A stretch of 64,000 nucleotides of DNA from JAVBLG01 sp031553655 (GCA_031553655.1 JAVBLG010000091.1:3365-67364); one strand, 5' to 3'. Shown: positions 40,506 through 48,259, counted from the first letter of the stretch. Program-made: numbers and translations. The notes: a model not told the origin generated them from the letters alone.

Positions 40506-41101
40506 TTAAAATTTTGGAGATGGCCTGATATTGCTATCGTCATATGGCGTTCGTACGGTAAACGAATGTTCGGAAAGTTGAAATGAAAATTTCCAAATTG
40601 CGCCATCGGGCGGAGCCGGTTTTCCCGCTCGTTGTTCGTTGCCTCTGGCCATTTCGTAAATCTTGATCGCGGCATCTATGAACCCCCACCAGCCGCCACG
40701 GTCAACACCTTCTAATGGATAATCGTATATATCCATAGAGGTCAAATCAATTCGCTCAAAGTCATTCGGGGCATCTCCAAATGTGAATGCTGACCAAAGC
40801 CATGCTACATCTTTGAATTTTGGCCATATCACATTTTGTAAATTACCAAGAGATAATGTGGGCATTGCCATGGCTAAAGGGAATGATTCATTTTTTTTCA
40901 AATCATCAAGTATGGGAATGGCAAGTTCAATATATTCTTTTAATGATTTTTCTGAACCTTCACGCAAAAGGTGTACACACCCACAAACACGTCCCTGCAT
41001 TATCCTCTCTTCCAGCGAACCTTTATTTTCCATTGTAAATCCACGCCAGTTAGTGGAGCTGGTAAAATTATTCCATCCTCCAAAAAAGCCATACACAATA
41101 T
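40506..41101 (-). pseudogene. 3' part of an unknown gene split by IS66
   Basis: The downstream 195 or so codons of a gene interrupted by the IS at 41,102-42,596. After removing the IS and one target copy, the frame joins exactly to the 5' part at 42,597-42,908 (…PDIV + YGFFGGW…). The restored protein is about 299 residues, soluble, aromatic-rich (KDVAWLWSAFTFGD, DRGGWWGFIDAAIKIYEMAR), of no family I recognise. Confidence 0.8.
41094..41101. repeat. Target-site duplication, left copy
   Basis: CACAATAT directly before the IS. The same 8 bp follow the IS at 42,597-42,604. Eight bp is the IS66-family length. Confidence 0.93.
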
Positions 41102-42596
41102 GTAAGCGCTCACGGGATCTAGAAAAAGTTTAGACTTAATGGTAAGCAGACCTCATGGAATCCAAGATGCAGCCTGAAATTCCTCTTAGTGCTGAAATTA
41201 TCAGCCGCACCCCACCGGAAGTTATTGACCTTTTGGTGCATTTGCTATTGGAAAACCAGGCTTTGCGCGAGGAAAACCAGAGCTTACGAGCCCACATCAA
41301 AGCTCTTGAGGCGCGTATAGAACAACTGGAAGCCCGATTGAACAAGAATTCGTCCAATTCCAATAAACCGCCATCAAGCGATCCTCCTTTTACTCAGAAG
41401 CCGGACAAACAGGCAGCTCCCAAGCAACGCCGTAAGCGCAAGGGAGTCAGGCAACAATGTCTGCGCCCGGATGAAGTACTTGAATTGCATCCCGGCCCTT
41501 GTTCGTGCGGCTGCGAGCATTTTGTGGATTTGGAACCGTACTATGTTCATCAGACTATTGAACTTGCGCAGATTAAGACAATCGTGCGTCATTTTGGCCT
41601 ACATCGGGGGAATTGCGCCGCATGCGGCAAAGTCGTAAAGGCCCATATTCCGCATGAATGGCGAAGCGGCTTCGGACCTCGCCTTTGCGCCGCCATTATT
41701 GAAATTGTCGGCATAAACGGAGACAGCCGCCGCACCGTTCAAGAATGCCTGTTTTCACTCTTCGGCATTCCCATAAGCCAGGGAGCGATACAAAAAGTGG
41801 TCGAACGCGGTAAATGCGCGCTCATTCCTCATTACGAAGCTATACGCGACGAGGCCCGGCACGCTCCTGTCAACCATGTGGACGAAACATCATGGAGAAG
41901 GCGCGGCAAGCTCGAATGGCTGTGGCTTTTGGGCAATAGCCTCGTGGCCTTTTTTATGTTGCACGGGCACCGCTCCGCCGCTGCATTTGCCGCCTTAATT
42001 GGTGACTGGCAAGGCCTTTTGGTAAGTGACGGCTACGGAGTCTATAGAAAGTGGGTGCATGGGCGTCAAACATGCCTCGCGCATCTGATTCGTGAAGCCA
42101 AAGGCCTGTCTGAAAGCAAAGACAAGAATACAGCCCGTTGCGGCGCATGGGCCAAAGAGGAATTGCGGCGTTTATGCCGCATGGCCAAAACCCCGCCGTC
42201 CCGGCACGAGTGGAACATGTTCTACGCCCGCTTTTTGCGTCTGATTTTCATGTATTCGGACGCACCGGGCGATGCCGGCAAATTTTCGGCCCGCCTGCTC
42301 CGGGAACTGGAATATTTATGGACATTTCTGAACGCGGAAGGCGTGTCGCCAACCAATAATCATGCCGAACGCCTACTTCGATTTGCCGTGCTGTGGCGCA
42401 AGCGCAGCTTCGGCACAAAGACCGAACAGGGCAACAGATTCGTGGAGCGCATATTAAGCCTGCGCCATACCTGCCGGTTGCGCGGTAAAAGAACATTCCA
42501 GGTTTTGGTTGATGCTTTTGAGGCGCTTTTTCAGAACAGGCAGCCTGATTTGGCGTGGATTCAGACATCTCGCGGAGATACCCCGTGAGCAGTTAC
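41102..42596. mobile_element. IS66-family insertion sequence (single-gene type)
   Basis: 1495 bp. The left end GTAAGCGCTCACGGGATCT is matched by the complement of the right end, GTAACTGCTCACGGGGTATC; IS66 elements begin GTAA. Flanked by exact CACAATAT duplications. It has only the large transposase gene and lacks tnpA and tnpB, as in the ISBst12-like subgroup. Confidence 0.93.
41155..42588 (+). CDS. IS66-family transposase
   Basis: A 477-residue transposase. A coiled N-terminus (LLENQALREENQSLRAHIKA) precedes the NSNKPPSSD motif. A zinc-finger region has CSCGCEHF and CAACGK. The catalytic DDE core has NHVDETSWRR, LLVSDGYGVYRK and PTNNHAERLLRFAVLWRKRS. It is full length and apparently intact, ending 8 bp before the right IS end. 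Confidence 0.95.
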   Translation: MESKMQPEIPLSAEIISRTPPEVIDLLVHLLLENQALREENQSLRAHIKALEARIEQLEARLNKNSSNSNKPPSSDPPFTQKPDKQAAPKQRRKRKGVRQQCLRPDEVLELHPGPCSCGCEHFVDLEPYYVHQTIELAQIKTIVRHFGLHRGNCAACGKVVKAHIPHEWRSGFGPRLCAAIIEIVGINGDSRRTVQECLFSLFGIPISQGAIQKVVERGKCALIPHYEAIRDEARHAPVNHVDETSWRRRGKLEWLWLLGNSLVAFFMLHGHRSAAAFAALIGDWQGLLVSDGYGVYRKWVHGRQTCLAHLIREAKGLSESKDKNTARCGAWAKEELRRLCRMAKTPPSRHEWNMFYARFLRLIFMYSDAPGDAGKFSARLLRELEYLWTFLNAEGVSPTNNHAERLLRFAVLWRKRSFGTKTEQGNRFVERILSLRHTCRLRGKRTFQVLVDAFEALFQNRQPDLAWIQTSRGDTP

Positions 42597-42908
42597 CACA
42601 ATATCTGGCAGTATTTCTTTAAAAAAATCATTTTTGATATCGTCGGGCATAGTATCCACATGTGCAATGATCCTATTCAGCTCATTTGCAGCATAGCCGA
42701 CAAAATTTCCGCGATCATTCTCAGATGGAAAAAGCATGGCTGCAGCCGTCAGGCCGAGGCATAACTCATTAGCAGGATAACAAGAGCCGCCGCTTTTCCA
42801 TAATTTTTCAGGGAAAGGGATGACGCGCCGAGCGTGCAACTCATAAAGAAGAGCGAGGTTCATATTTTTTATTTCCGGGCGAGTTAAGGATCGCATCCTT
42901 AGCGTCAT
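42597..42908 (-). pseudogene. 5' part of the unknown gene split by IS66
   Basis: 104 codons up to the IS junction, including the right target copy. The sequence has NMNLALLYELHARRVIPFPE and LCLGLTAAAMLFPSENDRG. The start could be the ATG at 42,908 or the later one at 42,863; neither has a strong ribosome site. It continues in the part ending at 40,506. Confidence 0.75.
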
Positions 42909-42964
42909 GGATGACGCAATAAATAAAAATATACGTTAAGGTGGCATTCATATAGAGGTTAAAT

Positions 42965-43270
42965 ATGAATGCCGAAAATCTCATCAAAGAAGCTGTAAAA
43001 AACGCTTTTGGCGAATTTCTTGCCACGATTGGCGGTGCTGACGTTGCCACGCACTTGGAGCGGGCCGCCAGGCTTGAGGCTTTGCTCAAGAAGCCGTTGC
43101 TTTCGTCTGTCGATGTCGAAGAACTTTACGGCATTCCAACGGCAACTTTAGCCACCTGGCGCTCACGCGCTATGGGGCCGGATTATACCAAGGCCGAGGG
43201 CAGCGTCTTTTACACTCACCAGCAGATCGAACGTTGGATCGCCAGAAACGAAGTCAAGATCAAGCGATGA
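42965..43270 (+). CDS. HTH DNA-binding protein (AlpA/HTH_17-like)
   Basis: A 101-residue protein. The C-terminal half is a MerR-like HTH: LLSSVDVEELYGIPTATLAT then WRSRAMGPDYTKAEGSVFYT. The N-terminal 45 residues are helical. GAGG lies 7 nt before the ATG. It may control the element or act as an excisionase. Confidence 0.75.
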   Translation: MNAENLIKEAVKNAFGEFLATIGGADVATHLERAARLEALLKKPLLSSVDVEELYGIPTATLATWRSRAMGPDYTKAEGSVFYTHQQIERWIARNEVKIKR

Positions 43271-43278
43271 ACTGTTTT

Positions 43279-43569
43279 TTAAATGCGGTGCTCAGGTTCC
43301 AGAACAATGCGCAAGCGCGAATGCGTGGCCAAGGCCACTCTTTTGAGAGTGGAAACAGATGGGGTATGGGCGCTGGACTCAAGCCGCGCTATTACCGACT
43401 GTGTTGTTCCAATTTTTTCCGCCAATTCCTTTTGTGAGAGCCCCGCAGATGTGCGGGCTCGTATAATTTCGCGTGCTATTGAGAATTCCTCTTCAGCCGC
43501 ATGATATGCGGTGGCGAATTCAGGATCGCGCATAAGTTCCGGCAATTTGTCAAGCAATCTTCTGGACAT
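43279..43569 (-). CDS. XRE-family antitoxin (HigA-like)
   Basis: A 96-residue protein with HTH_3 SAGLSQKELAEKIGTTQSVI at about 42-61. Its ATG overlaps the toxin stop (TAATG). It would neutralise the toxin and repress the pair. The toxin-first order is typical of HigBA. Confidence 0.85.
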   Translation of the reverse strand: MSRRLLDKLPELMRDPEFATAYHAAEEEFSIAREIIRARTSAGLSQKELAEKIGTTQSVIARLESSAHTPSVSTLKRVALATHSRLRIVLEPEHRI

Positions 43570-43901
43570 TATTTTCCCGCCTCCATCATTCGTTTAAAGG
43601 CTAAAGCCAGTTCAGACTTGGGAGTTTTTTCAGTCTTTTTAATAAAATATCGCAGAACTACAACACGGCGTTCCTTTAAGGTGCAGTACAGCCCTCTGCC
43701 GATCCCGGAGTTGGCCTTTACTCGCAGTTCCCATATCTTGCCCTGTATGTGCTTTATGTATGGCTCATGCAGCGCTGTCAGGCCGAGTTCTTCAATGAGA
43801 GCCGCCAAGTGCATGAATTTGGCCTGCACATCTTTAGGCAAGTCATCAAATTCATTATCCACGTCTTCATTGAGGTTTTCTACAATCCACTGTGGCGGCA
43901 T
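43569..43901 (-). CDS. HigB/Gp49-like toxin
   Basis: A 110-residue RelE-superfamily protein (phage Gp49-like): YIKHIQGKIWELRVKANSGI then GRGLYCTLKERRVVVLRYFI and KKTEKTPKSELALA. The basic strand and conserved Arg residues suit ribosome-dependent mRNA cleavage. It forms a bicistronic pair with the XRE gene. Confidence 0.85.
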   Translation of the reverse strand: MPPQWIVENLNEDVDNEFDDLPKDVQAKFMHLAALIEELGLTALHEPYIKHIQGKIWELRVKANSGIGRGLYCTLKERRVVVLRYFIKKTEKTPKSELALAFKRMMEAGK

Positions 43902-44000
43902 GGATCTTCCTTTTTATTTAATATAGCTTTTTTGCGATAACTGTCAAGTGGAGTTAAAGTATCAGTTGAAGTGTTTTGGGCGTCAATTGGGCAGCAATGC

Positions 44001-45113
44001 CTATTGCAAACAGATGCCGGACAGAACGCGCGCGGCTTCCTGCCCCTGATCCGGCGCGAGGTGGGCGTAGCGTTGGGTCATGGCTATGGTTTGCCCATGA
44101 GTTTTTGCACTGTGTAGAGCGGAATCCCGGCCTGCACCAGCCAGGAGGCGTAGGGAGTGGAAAACGATGCGGTCGCGGCGGTCGGTGATGCCCTCATTTA
44201 ACTTGCAGTCGCGCACTATTATGTGGAAAGTAGAGCCGATCTCGGTGCGTTCGTCAGTGCCTTCGCCAAATTTGGGGAAGACAAGCATGCCGGGGCGACC
44301 CTTATTTTCAGCGCGCAGGGCCAGCATGGCATTCTTGACCTGATCAGGCATATGCACCACGCGGTTCTGTTCGCCTTTGCCGTCCATAACCGTGATAGTT
44401 CCGGCTGTAAAGTTCACATGCTCCCAGCGTAAGGCGAAGACTTCCCCGGCGCGCAAGCCGGTGTAAAGCGAAACCAGAGCCATATGCCACAAATTGGGGC
44501 TGCGCGCGGCCAGGGCCTCAAGAAGTGTCTGAGCTTCGGCCTGGGTGAGAAAGCGCATGCGCCGCCCGTCGCCCTGCGGCACCTTCACGTTTTCCGTAGG
44601 GATGGAGCCTTCATATATACCCCAAGTTCTGGCCTGGCGGAATATCTGGCCGAGCAGAGTAATTGTGTGATTGATGGACTGAGCGGACAGGTGGGCCAGA
44701 TCTTTTTTGAGCGCATCCACTATGGCAGTGGTGATGAGAGGTAACGGCAGATGGCCGAATGCGGGCTGGATGCGGTTTTTATAAATACTGACGGCATCAC
44801 CGGGGTGCTTGCGCGACACTTCAAGATAATCGACTCGGAAACGCTCGAAAACTTCATCCAAGGTGAGCTTGGCGGTTTCCGTGGGCAAATTGCCAACTCT
44901 GGACTGTTTGATGCGTTCGGCCCTCAGGCTGGAAGCAATGGCGGCGGTGATTTTTTCGCTTGCCCATCCGGCTTTTTCCCAGATAAGCTTGCGGTCGCCG
45001 GGTAGGCGATAGCAGATATCATAACATGTGTCCGGCTTGCCTTTGTGTCTGCGGCTCTCATGCTCGCGGCTGAATACTCCGGTGTAATTTGTCTTGCTTC
45101 TCTTGTTGCTCAT
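44001..45113 (-). CDS. int: Tyrosine-recombinase integrase of element 2, internally frameshifted
   Basis: 370 residues from the ATG at 45,113 (GAGG upstream). The N- and core-binding domains and first Arg (SLYTGLRAGEVFALRW) are normal. After FHSLR the frame reads LLAGAGRDSALHSAKTHGQ, then returns to TIAMTQRYAHLAP. In another frame the same DNA encodes YASWLVQAGIPLYTVQKLMG, the expected integrase sequence. Two small compensating deletions (about 11 and 4 bp) therefore scramble some 20 residues and remove the conserved His of the LMGH box. It is probably inactive. Confidence 0.85.
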   Translation of the reverse strand: MSNKRSKTNYTGVFSREHESRRHKGKPDTCYDICYRLPGDRKLIWEKAGWASEKITAAIASSLRAERIKQSRVGNLPTETAKLTLDEVFERFRVDYLEVSRKHPGDAVSIYKNRIQPAFGHLPLPLITTAIVDALKKDLAHLSAQSINHTITLLGQIFRQARTWGIYEGSIPTENVKVPQGDGRRMRFLTQAEAQTLLEALAARSPNLWHMALVSLYTGLRAGEVFALRWEHVNFTAGTITVMDGKGEQNRVVHMPDQVKNAMLALRAENKGRPGMLVFPKFGEGTDERTEIGSTFHIIVRDCKLNEGITDRRDRIVFHSLRLLAGAGRDSALHSAKTHGQTIAMTQRYAHLAPDQGQEAARVLSGICLQ

Positions 45114-45135
45114 GGCAGCCTCGCGGTTTGTTTCT

Positions 45136-45156
45136 GTGCTAACCACTGTGCTAACC
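45136..45156. promoter_or_regulatory. Candidate arm-type sites, right end of element 2
   Basis: Two GTGCTAACC repeats 12 bp apart, just upstream of the integrase start, matching one at the far end of the element (34,772). Confidence 0.4.
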
Positions 45157-45255
45157 AGTTGCGCAAATCTTGTCAAATTGGAGCAAGGTCAAAAATGACA
45201 AATCCAATAATTTCAAGGAATATGTATGCTACGCAAGCCCTGAAATCTATATATA

Positions 45256-45304
45256 ACGGCCTTTCACGCCGTAGACTGGGGTTCAAATCCCCCTGATGAC
45301 GCCA
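45256..45304 (+). repeat. attR of element 2: displaced tRNA-Glu 3' end
   Basis: 49 bp with three mismatches to the tRNA 3' end. It is followed by GGGCTTGGAGTAAAATTTAA and GTCCTTTTTT, a decayed version of the tRNA terminator. This fits the original chromosomal tRNA end, no longer under selection. Confidence 0.9.
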
Positions 45305-45387
45305 GCAAAATCAAGGGCTTGGAGTAAAATTTAAGTCCTTTTTTCATGTTTTTTTCCCGACGCATCTCTATTCGATTTTTCCATTCA

Positions 45388-45473
45388 CTAACAACACAGT
45401 ACTCTGACACGTAATCGGTAGTTTTCAAAATTTCTGAAGCCGTAAGCTCGGCGCTGAATCAGCTTCATTTTGT
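45388..45473 (-). pseudogene. ISL3-like transposase C-terminal remnant
   Basis: The minus strand encodes KMKLIQRRAYGFRNFENYRL then RVRVLCC and a stop. The core, KLIxRRAYGFRNFENYRLRV, is the familiar C-terminus of ISL3-family transposases. Nothing else of the IS remains. Confidence 0.65.
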
Positions 45474-45543
45474 GAATAACGAACGCCCCTACATGGGCAT
45501 CGGAGGCATTACGCCAGCCATGAAATTGAAAAAGGCGGCTTAG
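45460..45543 (+). pseudogene. IS3-like transposase (integrase core) C-terminal remnant
   Basis: The plus strand encodes QLHFVNNERPYMGIGGITPA then MKLKKAA and a stop, like the NxERPHxxLGGxTPAE end of IS3-type transposases. It overlaps the ISL3-like remnant on the other strand by a few bases. Between attR and the Doc pair I see only these remnants and an inverted repeat. Confidence 0.65.
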
Positions 45544-45590
45544 GCTCTACTTGTGCGTGCTATCAAAAATGGGGAGATTACCGAATTGAG

Positions 45591-45640
45591 AATAGCCGTA
45601 CATCATGATATTTCTTGATATTTCATGATGTACGGCTATT
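45591..45640 (+). promoter_or_regulatory. 18-bp perfect inverted repeat upstream of the antitoxin gene
   Basis: AATAGCCGTACATCATGA (45,591-45,608) and its exact complement (45,623-45,640) with a 14-bp spacer. It ends 20 bp before the antitoxin start. It is a likely operator for the toxin-antitoxin repressor complex; followed by a T run it could also terminate upstream reading. Confidence 0.6.
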
Positions 45641-45660
45641 TTTAATGCACGAGGTGCACC

Positions 45661-45903
45661 ATGCAAACCATATCCGAACGCCCGCAAAAGGTGAAATTCG
45701 CCACCCAGGCCGATCCTGAATTGCTCGCAACGCTCAGGAAAATTGCCAGTGAGGAAGGCAGGCAACTGCAATCTCTGGTGGATGAGGCCCTGCGCGAATA
45801 TGTTGAACGCAAGCAGGGTACAACGCCCCGCAGGCATGTCGTGCAGGCCATGCAAGCCAGCATGGGACAGTTTGACGGCCTGTACCGGGAACTTTCCAAA
45901 TGA
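45661..45903 (+). CDS. Antitoxin partner of Doc
   Basis: An 80-residue protein: VKFATQADPELLATLRKIAS then EEGRQLQSLVDEALREYVER, a ribbon-helix-helix-like pattern with a C-terminal tail suited to wrapping a toxin. GAGG precedes the ATG. Its stop overlaps the doc start (AAATGAGG), the classical layout. Confidence 0.8.
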   Translation: MQTISERPQKVKFATQADPELLATLRKIASEEGRQLQSLVDEALREYVERKQGTTPRRHVVQAMQASMGQFDGLYRELSK

Positions 45904-46274
45904 GGGACTACCTGACTTCCTTGGAAATTCTTGCCTTGCACCATGCCCTGCTCGAACGCTACGACGGCGCAAAGGGCATACGCGACATGGGCGCGGTGGA
46001 AGCCGCCGTGTTCCGGCCCCAGTGCGGATACTACGCGGACATAGCTGAAGAAGCCGCAGCCCTGCTTGAAAGCCTGCTCATCAATCGCCCTTTCGTAGAC
46101 GGAAACAAACGCGTGGCCTTTGCCGCCTGCGATGTTTTTCTGCGTATCAACGCCTATGCGCTAAATGCGGCCCCGGATTGGCTTTACCAGCGGATAATGG
46201 CCTGGATAGCTGATTCTGAAGGCCGCTTCGAGCGGATCGTACAAGACCTGAAATCATGCCTTGTGAAGATTTGA
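45900..46274 (+). CDS. doc: Doc-family toxin with His-to-Arg change in the Fic motif
   Basis: A 124-residue death-on-curing (Fic-fold) protein. The motif reads NRPFVDGNKRVAFAACDVFL. The family consensus is HxFx(D/N)(A/G)NKR, usually NHPFVDGNKR, so the catalytic His is Arg here, explained by one transition (CAC to CGC). Doc phosphorylates EF-Tu and needs that His, so this toxin is probably inactive while its structure and antitoxin binding may persist. It follows the antitoxin with overlapping stop and start. Confidence 0.88.
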   Translation: MRDYLTSLEILALHHALLERYDGAKGIRDMGAVEAAVFRPQCGYYADIAEEAAALLESLLINRPFVDGNKRVAFAACDVFLRINAYALNAAPDWLYQRIMAWIADSEGRFERIVQDLKSCLVKI

Positions 46275-46487
46275 TGTTCTTTCGCCCTCATCGCTACCGA
46301 CAATTTCATATCCCATATCCGTATAGCCGCGCCGCCGTTTTTCCCACATTCTACCCAGTGTGGCGTGCTCGGCTTCGACTTCAGGCCAAGCTATGCCATG
46401 CTCGTCCAATAGAGATTTCAGGCGGCAATTCTCTTCCCGAAGCAGCCGTATTTCATCAAGATGGTGTTCTTCTTGGGAGGTATTCAT
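46254..46487 (-). CDS. Short coiled-coil ORF, possible gene fragment
   Basis: 77 codons from an ATG at 46,487: LDEIRLLREENCRLKSLLDE then HGIAWPEVEAEHATLG. This looks like the leucine-zipper N-terminus seen on some bacterial helicases of mobile conflict systems. The downstream part is unrelated, and it overlaps the doc 3' end on the other strand. It may be a truncated remnant or spurious. Confidence 0.3.
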   Translation of the reverse strand: MNTSQEEHHLDEIRLLREENCRLKSLLDEHGIAWPEVEAEHATLGRMWEKRRRGYTDMGYEIVGSDEGERTSNLHKA

Positions 46488-46589
46488 GCGCAAGCTTGGC
46501 AGCAGAGCATTTTGCGTCAGTTTTGAGCTGAAGAAGATGTCGCCCGATAGCGTTTCAAGGCGCTTACCCGGCGGCACGGCCAAGCTAAA

Positions 46590-47519
46590 TCATATAAAAA
46601 TTTTTCCATGGCCTTCCAGCGCGCTTTCAAGCTCGGGGCGGAACTCTTCCATAAAAATACCGGTTGCTTTCTGTTGTTCCGGAGTTGGGAATCGGTGCGT
46701 AAGCAGGTAGCAGACCCGATCCGGCGGAGGCGGCGTGATGGCAAACATTTCAAGATGGCCTTTTTTTACGGTTTCGCAGGCGAGCGTGTAGGGAAAAATG
46801 CTCCATTGGCCCGGCTCCCGCAGCAACTCGCAGATTACGTTTACCCCGTCCAGCCGCCTGCGCCTGCCTTTAAATTGCCCCCAGTGATGATCATGCCATA
46901 TGCGCGCGCTGTCGCACCAGTTCATATATAATTCGGCGGAAGGGTCAAGGTCGCCCACGGAAACGGTCTTTATTCCGCCGAGTTGCGGCGAATCGGTCAC
47001 CCGCACGCCGAAAAGCGGCTCCTGGTAGCATTGGCGCGCATAAACGGTGGGGGAATACAGATCGATCAGCGCGAAGCCCACGGTGATCAGTCGGCGTTCC
47101 GCCAGCGTGTACATTTTGTCGGAATGGCGTTGCAGCAGGTTGAGGGAATGCACTTCTTCCCGGTTGAACAGCCTGGCGTAAATCCTGTTCATAAACCCCA
47201 TATTCAAGCTGGCCAGAGACCCCACGGCCAGAGACACGCTATCCGCGGTTTCACGCAGATTGTGCACTTCTTCCTGTACCTCAAGCCAGCGCTGGGCTAT
47301 GTCCAGAAAATGCAAGCCGGCATTGGTCAGCGATATTGCCCGCTTGCCCTTTTGGCGCTGAATCAGTTGCCTGCCTACGTCTTCTTCCAACCGCAGCAGC
47401 CTTGTCGTCATATTATTCAAGATAATTAATCGCTTTATGCCTAATCGTGTTTGTGTGAAATATATGGCGCGGGCATCATATTTCCTGCGCTGTGAAGGAA
47501 AAAATGAAGTTTTCGGCAT
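46590..47519 (-). CDS. LysR-family regulator with degenerate HTH N-terminus
   Basis: From NNMTTRLLRLEEDVGRQLIQ then RQKGKRAISLTNAG onward this is a typical LysR wing and linker, followed by a divergent effector domain (SLNMGFMNRIYARLFNREEV). The first HTH half is not recognisable: upstream residues (KYDARAIYFTQTRLGIKRLI) do not fit. DNA binding is likely lost or altered. It is divergent from the broken dehydrogenase gene, the arrangement of a regulator and its catabolic operon. Confidence 0.65.
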   Translation of the reverse strand: MPKTSFFPSQRRKYDARAIYFTQTRLGIKRLIILNNMTTRLLRLEEDVGRQLIQRQKGKRAISLTNAGLHFLDIAQRWLEVQEEVHNLRETADSVSLAVGSLASLNMGFMNRIYARLFNREEVHSLNLLQRHSDKMYTLAERRLITVGFALIDLYSPTVYARQCYQEPLFGVRVTDSPQLGGIKTVSVGDLDPSAELYMNWCDSARIWHDHHWGQFKGRRRRLDGVNVICELLREPGQWSIFPYTLACETVKKGHLEMFAITPPPPDRVCYLLTHRFPTPEQQKATGIFMEEFRPELESALEGHGKIFI

Positions 47520-47606
47520 AAATAACCGAATAAATCCCGTTACTATTCATTTCATAAATCGACAACCCGCAACCGGCATGCGGTCGGGGCTTTAAAGGAG
47601 ACGGGC

Positions 47607-48088
47607 ATGGAGACGAAAGTAGGGTTCATCGGTTTTGGCGAGGCTGGTTTTCATATGGCCGCCGGGTTGGGGCGAGAAGGGCTTAAGGGCATCAATGCTT
47701 TTGACGTGGCCCTGGACCGTGGGGGCTCGTATGCGGACACGGTAAAGGACCGGGCCGCGCGGGCCGAGGTTGGGCTTGCCCTTTCCCCGAAGGCGCTGGC
47801 GGAGGCGAGCACAATAATTTTTTGCGCGGTGCAGGCGCAATATGCCGAAGAAGTGGCGGCGAGCGTTCTGACCCATATCAGGCCGGGAACGTTGTATGTG
47901 GATGTGACCACGGCTCTTCCCGCGCAAAAAAAGGCCATAGCGGACACTTTTGCGGCCCGGGAGCTTTCGTACATAGACGGGGCCATGATGGGCTCCCTGC
48001 CCACGGATGAACACCGGGTGGCCACGTATTGCTCGGGCGTGGGGGCCGACCGGCTTTGCGCGCTGATGAACGCCTTCAACATGCTTTT
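47607..48088 (+). pseudogene. 6-phosphogluconate/3-hydroxyisobutyrate-dehydrogenase-like gene, N-terminal part
   Basis: Rossmann domain VGFIGFGEAGFHMAAGLGRE, then FCAVQAQYAEEVAASVLTHI, YVDVTTALPAQKKAIADTF and SYIDGAMMGSLPTDEHRV. It ends near CALMNAF, where the catalytic and C-terminal (DUF1932-like) domain should start. AAAGGAG precedes the ATG. The rest of the gene is missing and a transporter fragment follows. Confidence 0.75.
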
Positions 48089-48217
48089 GAGCTTTACGGC
48101 ACCAACGAATTGCGCATGAGCGACTTCCCCAAGGTGGGCTTTCCGCTCTGCACATTCGCCTGTGTTGTGTATACATTGTGCGCGGTGATGTATTGGCCGC
48201 TGGTGGGCCTATTTTAG
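48089..48217 (+). pseudogene. DASS/anion-transporter C-terminal remnant
   Basis: 43 codons in another frame: ELYGTNELRMSDFPKVGFPL then CTFACVVYTLCAVMYWPLVG and LF, stop. The pattern (GTNxxxMxDFxKVGxPL then a final helix) is the C-terminus of SLC13/DASS-type carboxylate transporters. It shows that a dehydrogenase and a transporter were joined by deletion. Confidence 0.6.
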
Positions 48218-48259
48218 TTGGACAGCGTCATTAATACGCCACACAGCGCCGCAGCCATT

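Larger units (their letters stand above)
34721..45304. mobile_element. Integrative mobilizable element 2 in tandem
   Basis: Lies between the internal att and the diverged att at 45,256-45,304, with its own integrase at the right end. Cargo at the left is a broken LysR/EmrAB-like pump locus. The middle is an IncQ-type mob module, and the right holds an HTH gene, a toxin-antitoxin pair and int. Damage to int, the TraD-like gene, the pump exporter and an unknown gene suggests an old, immobilised element. Confidence 0.85.
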
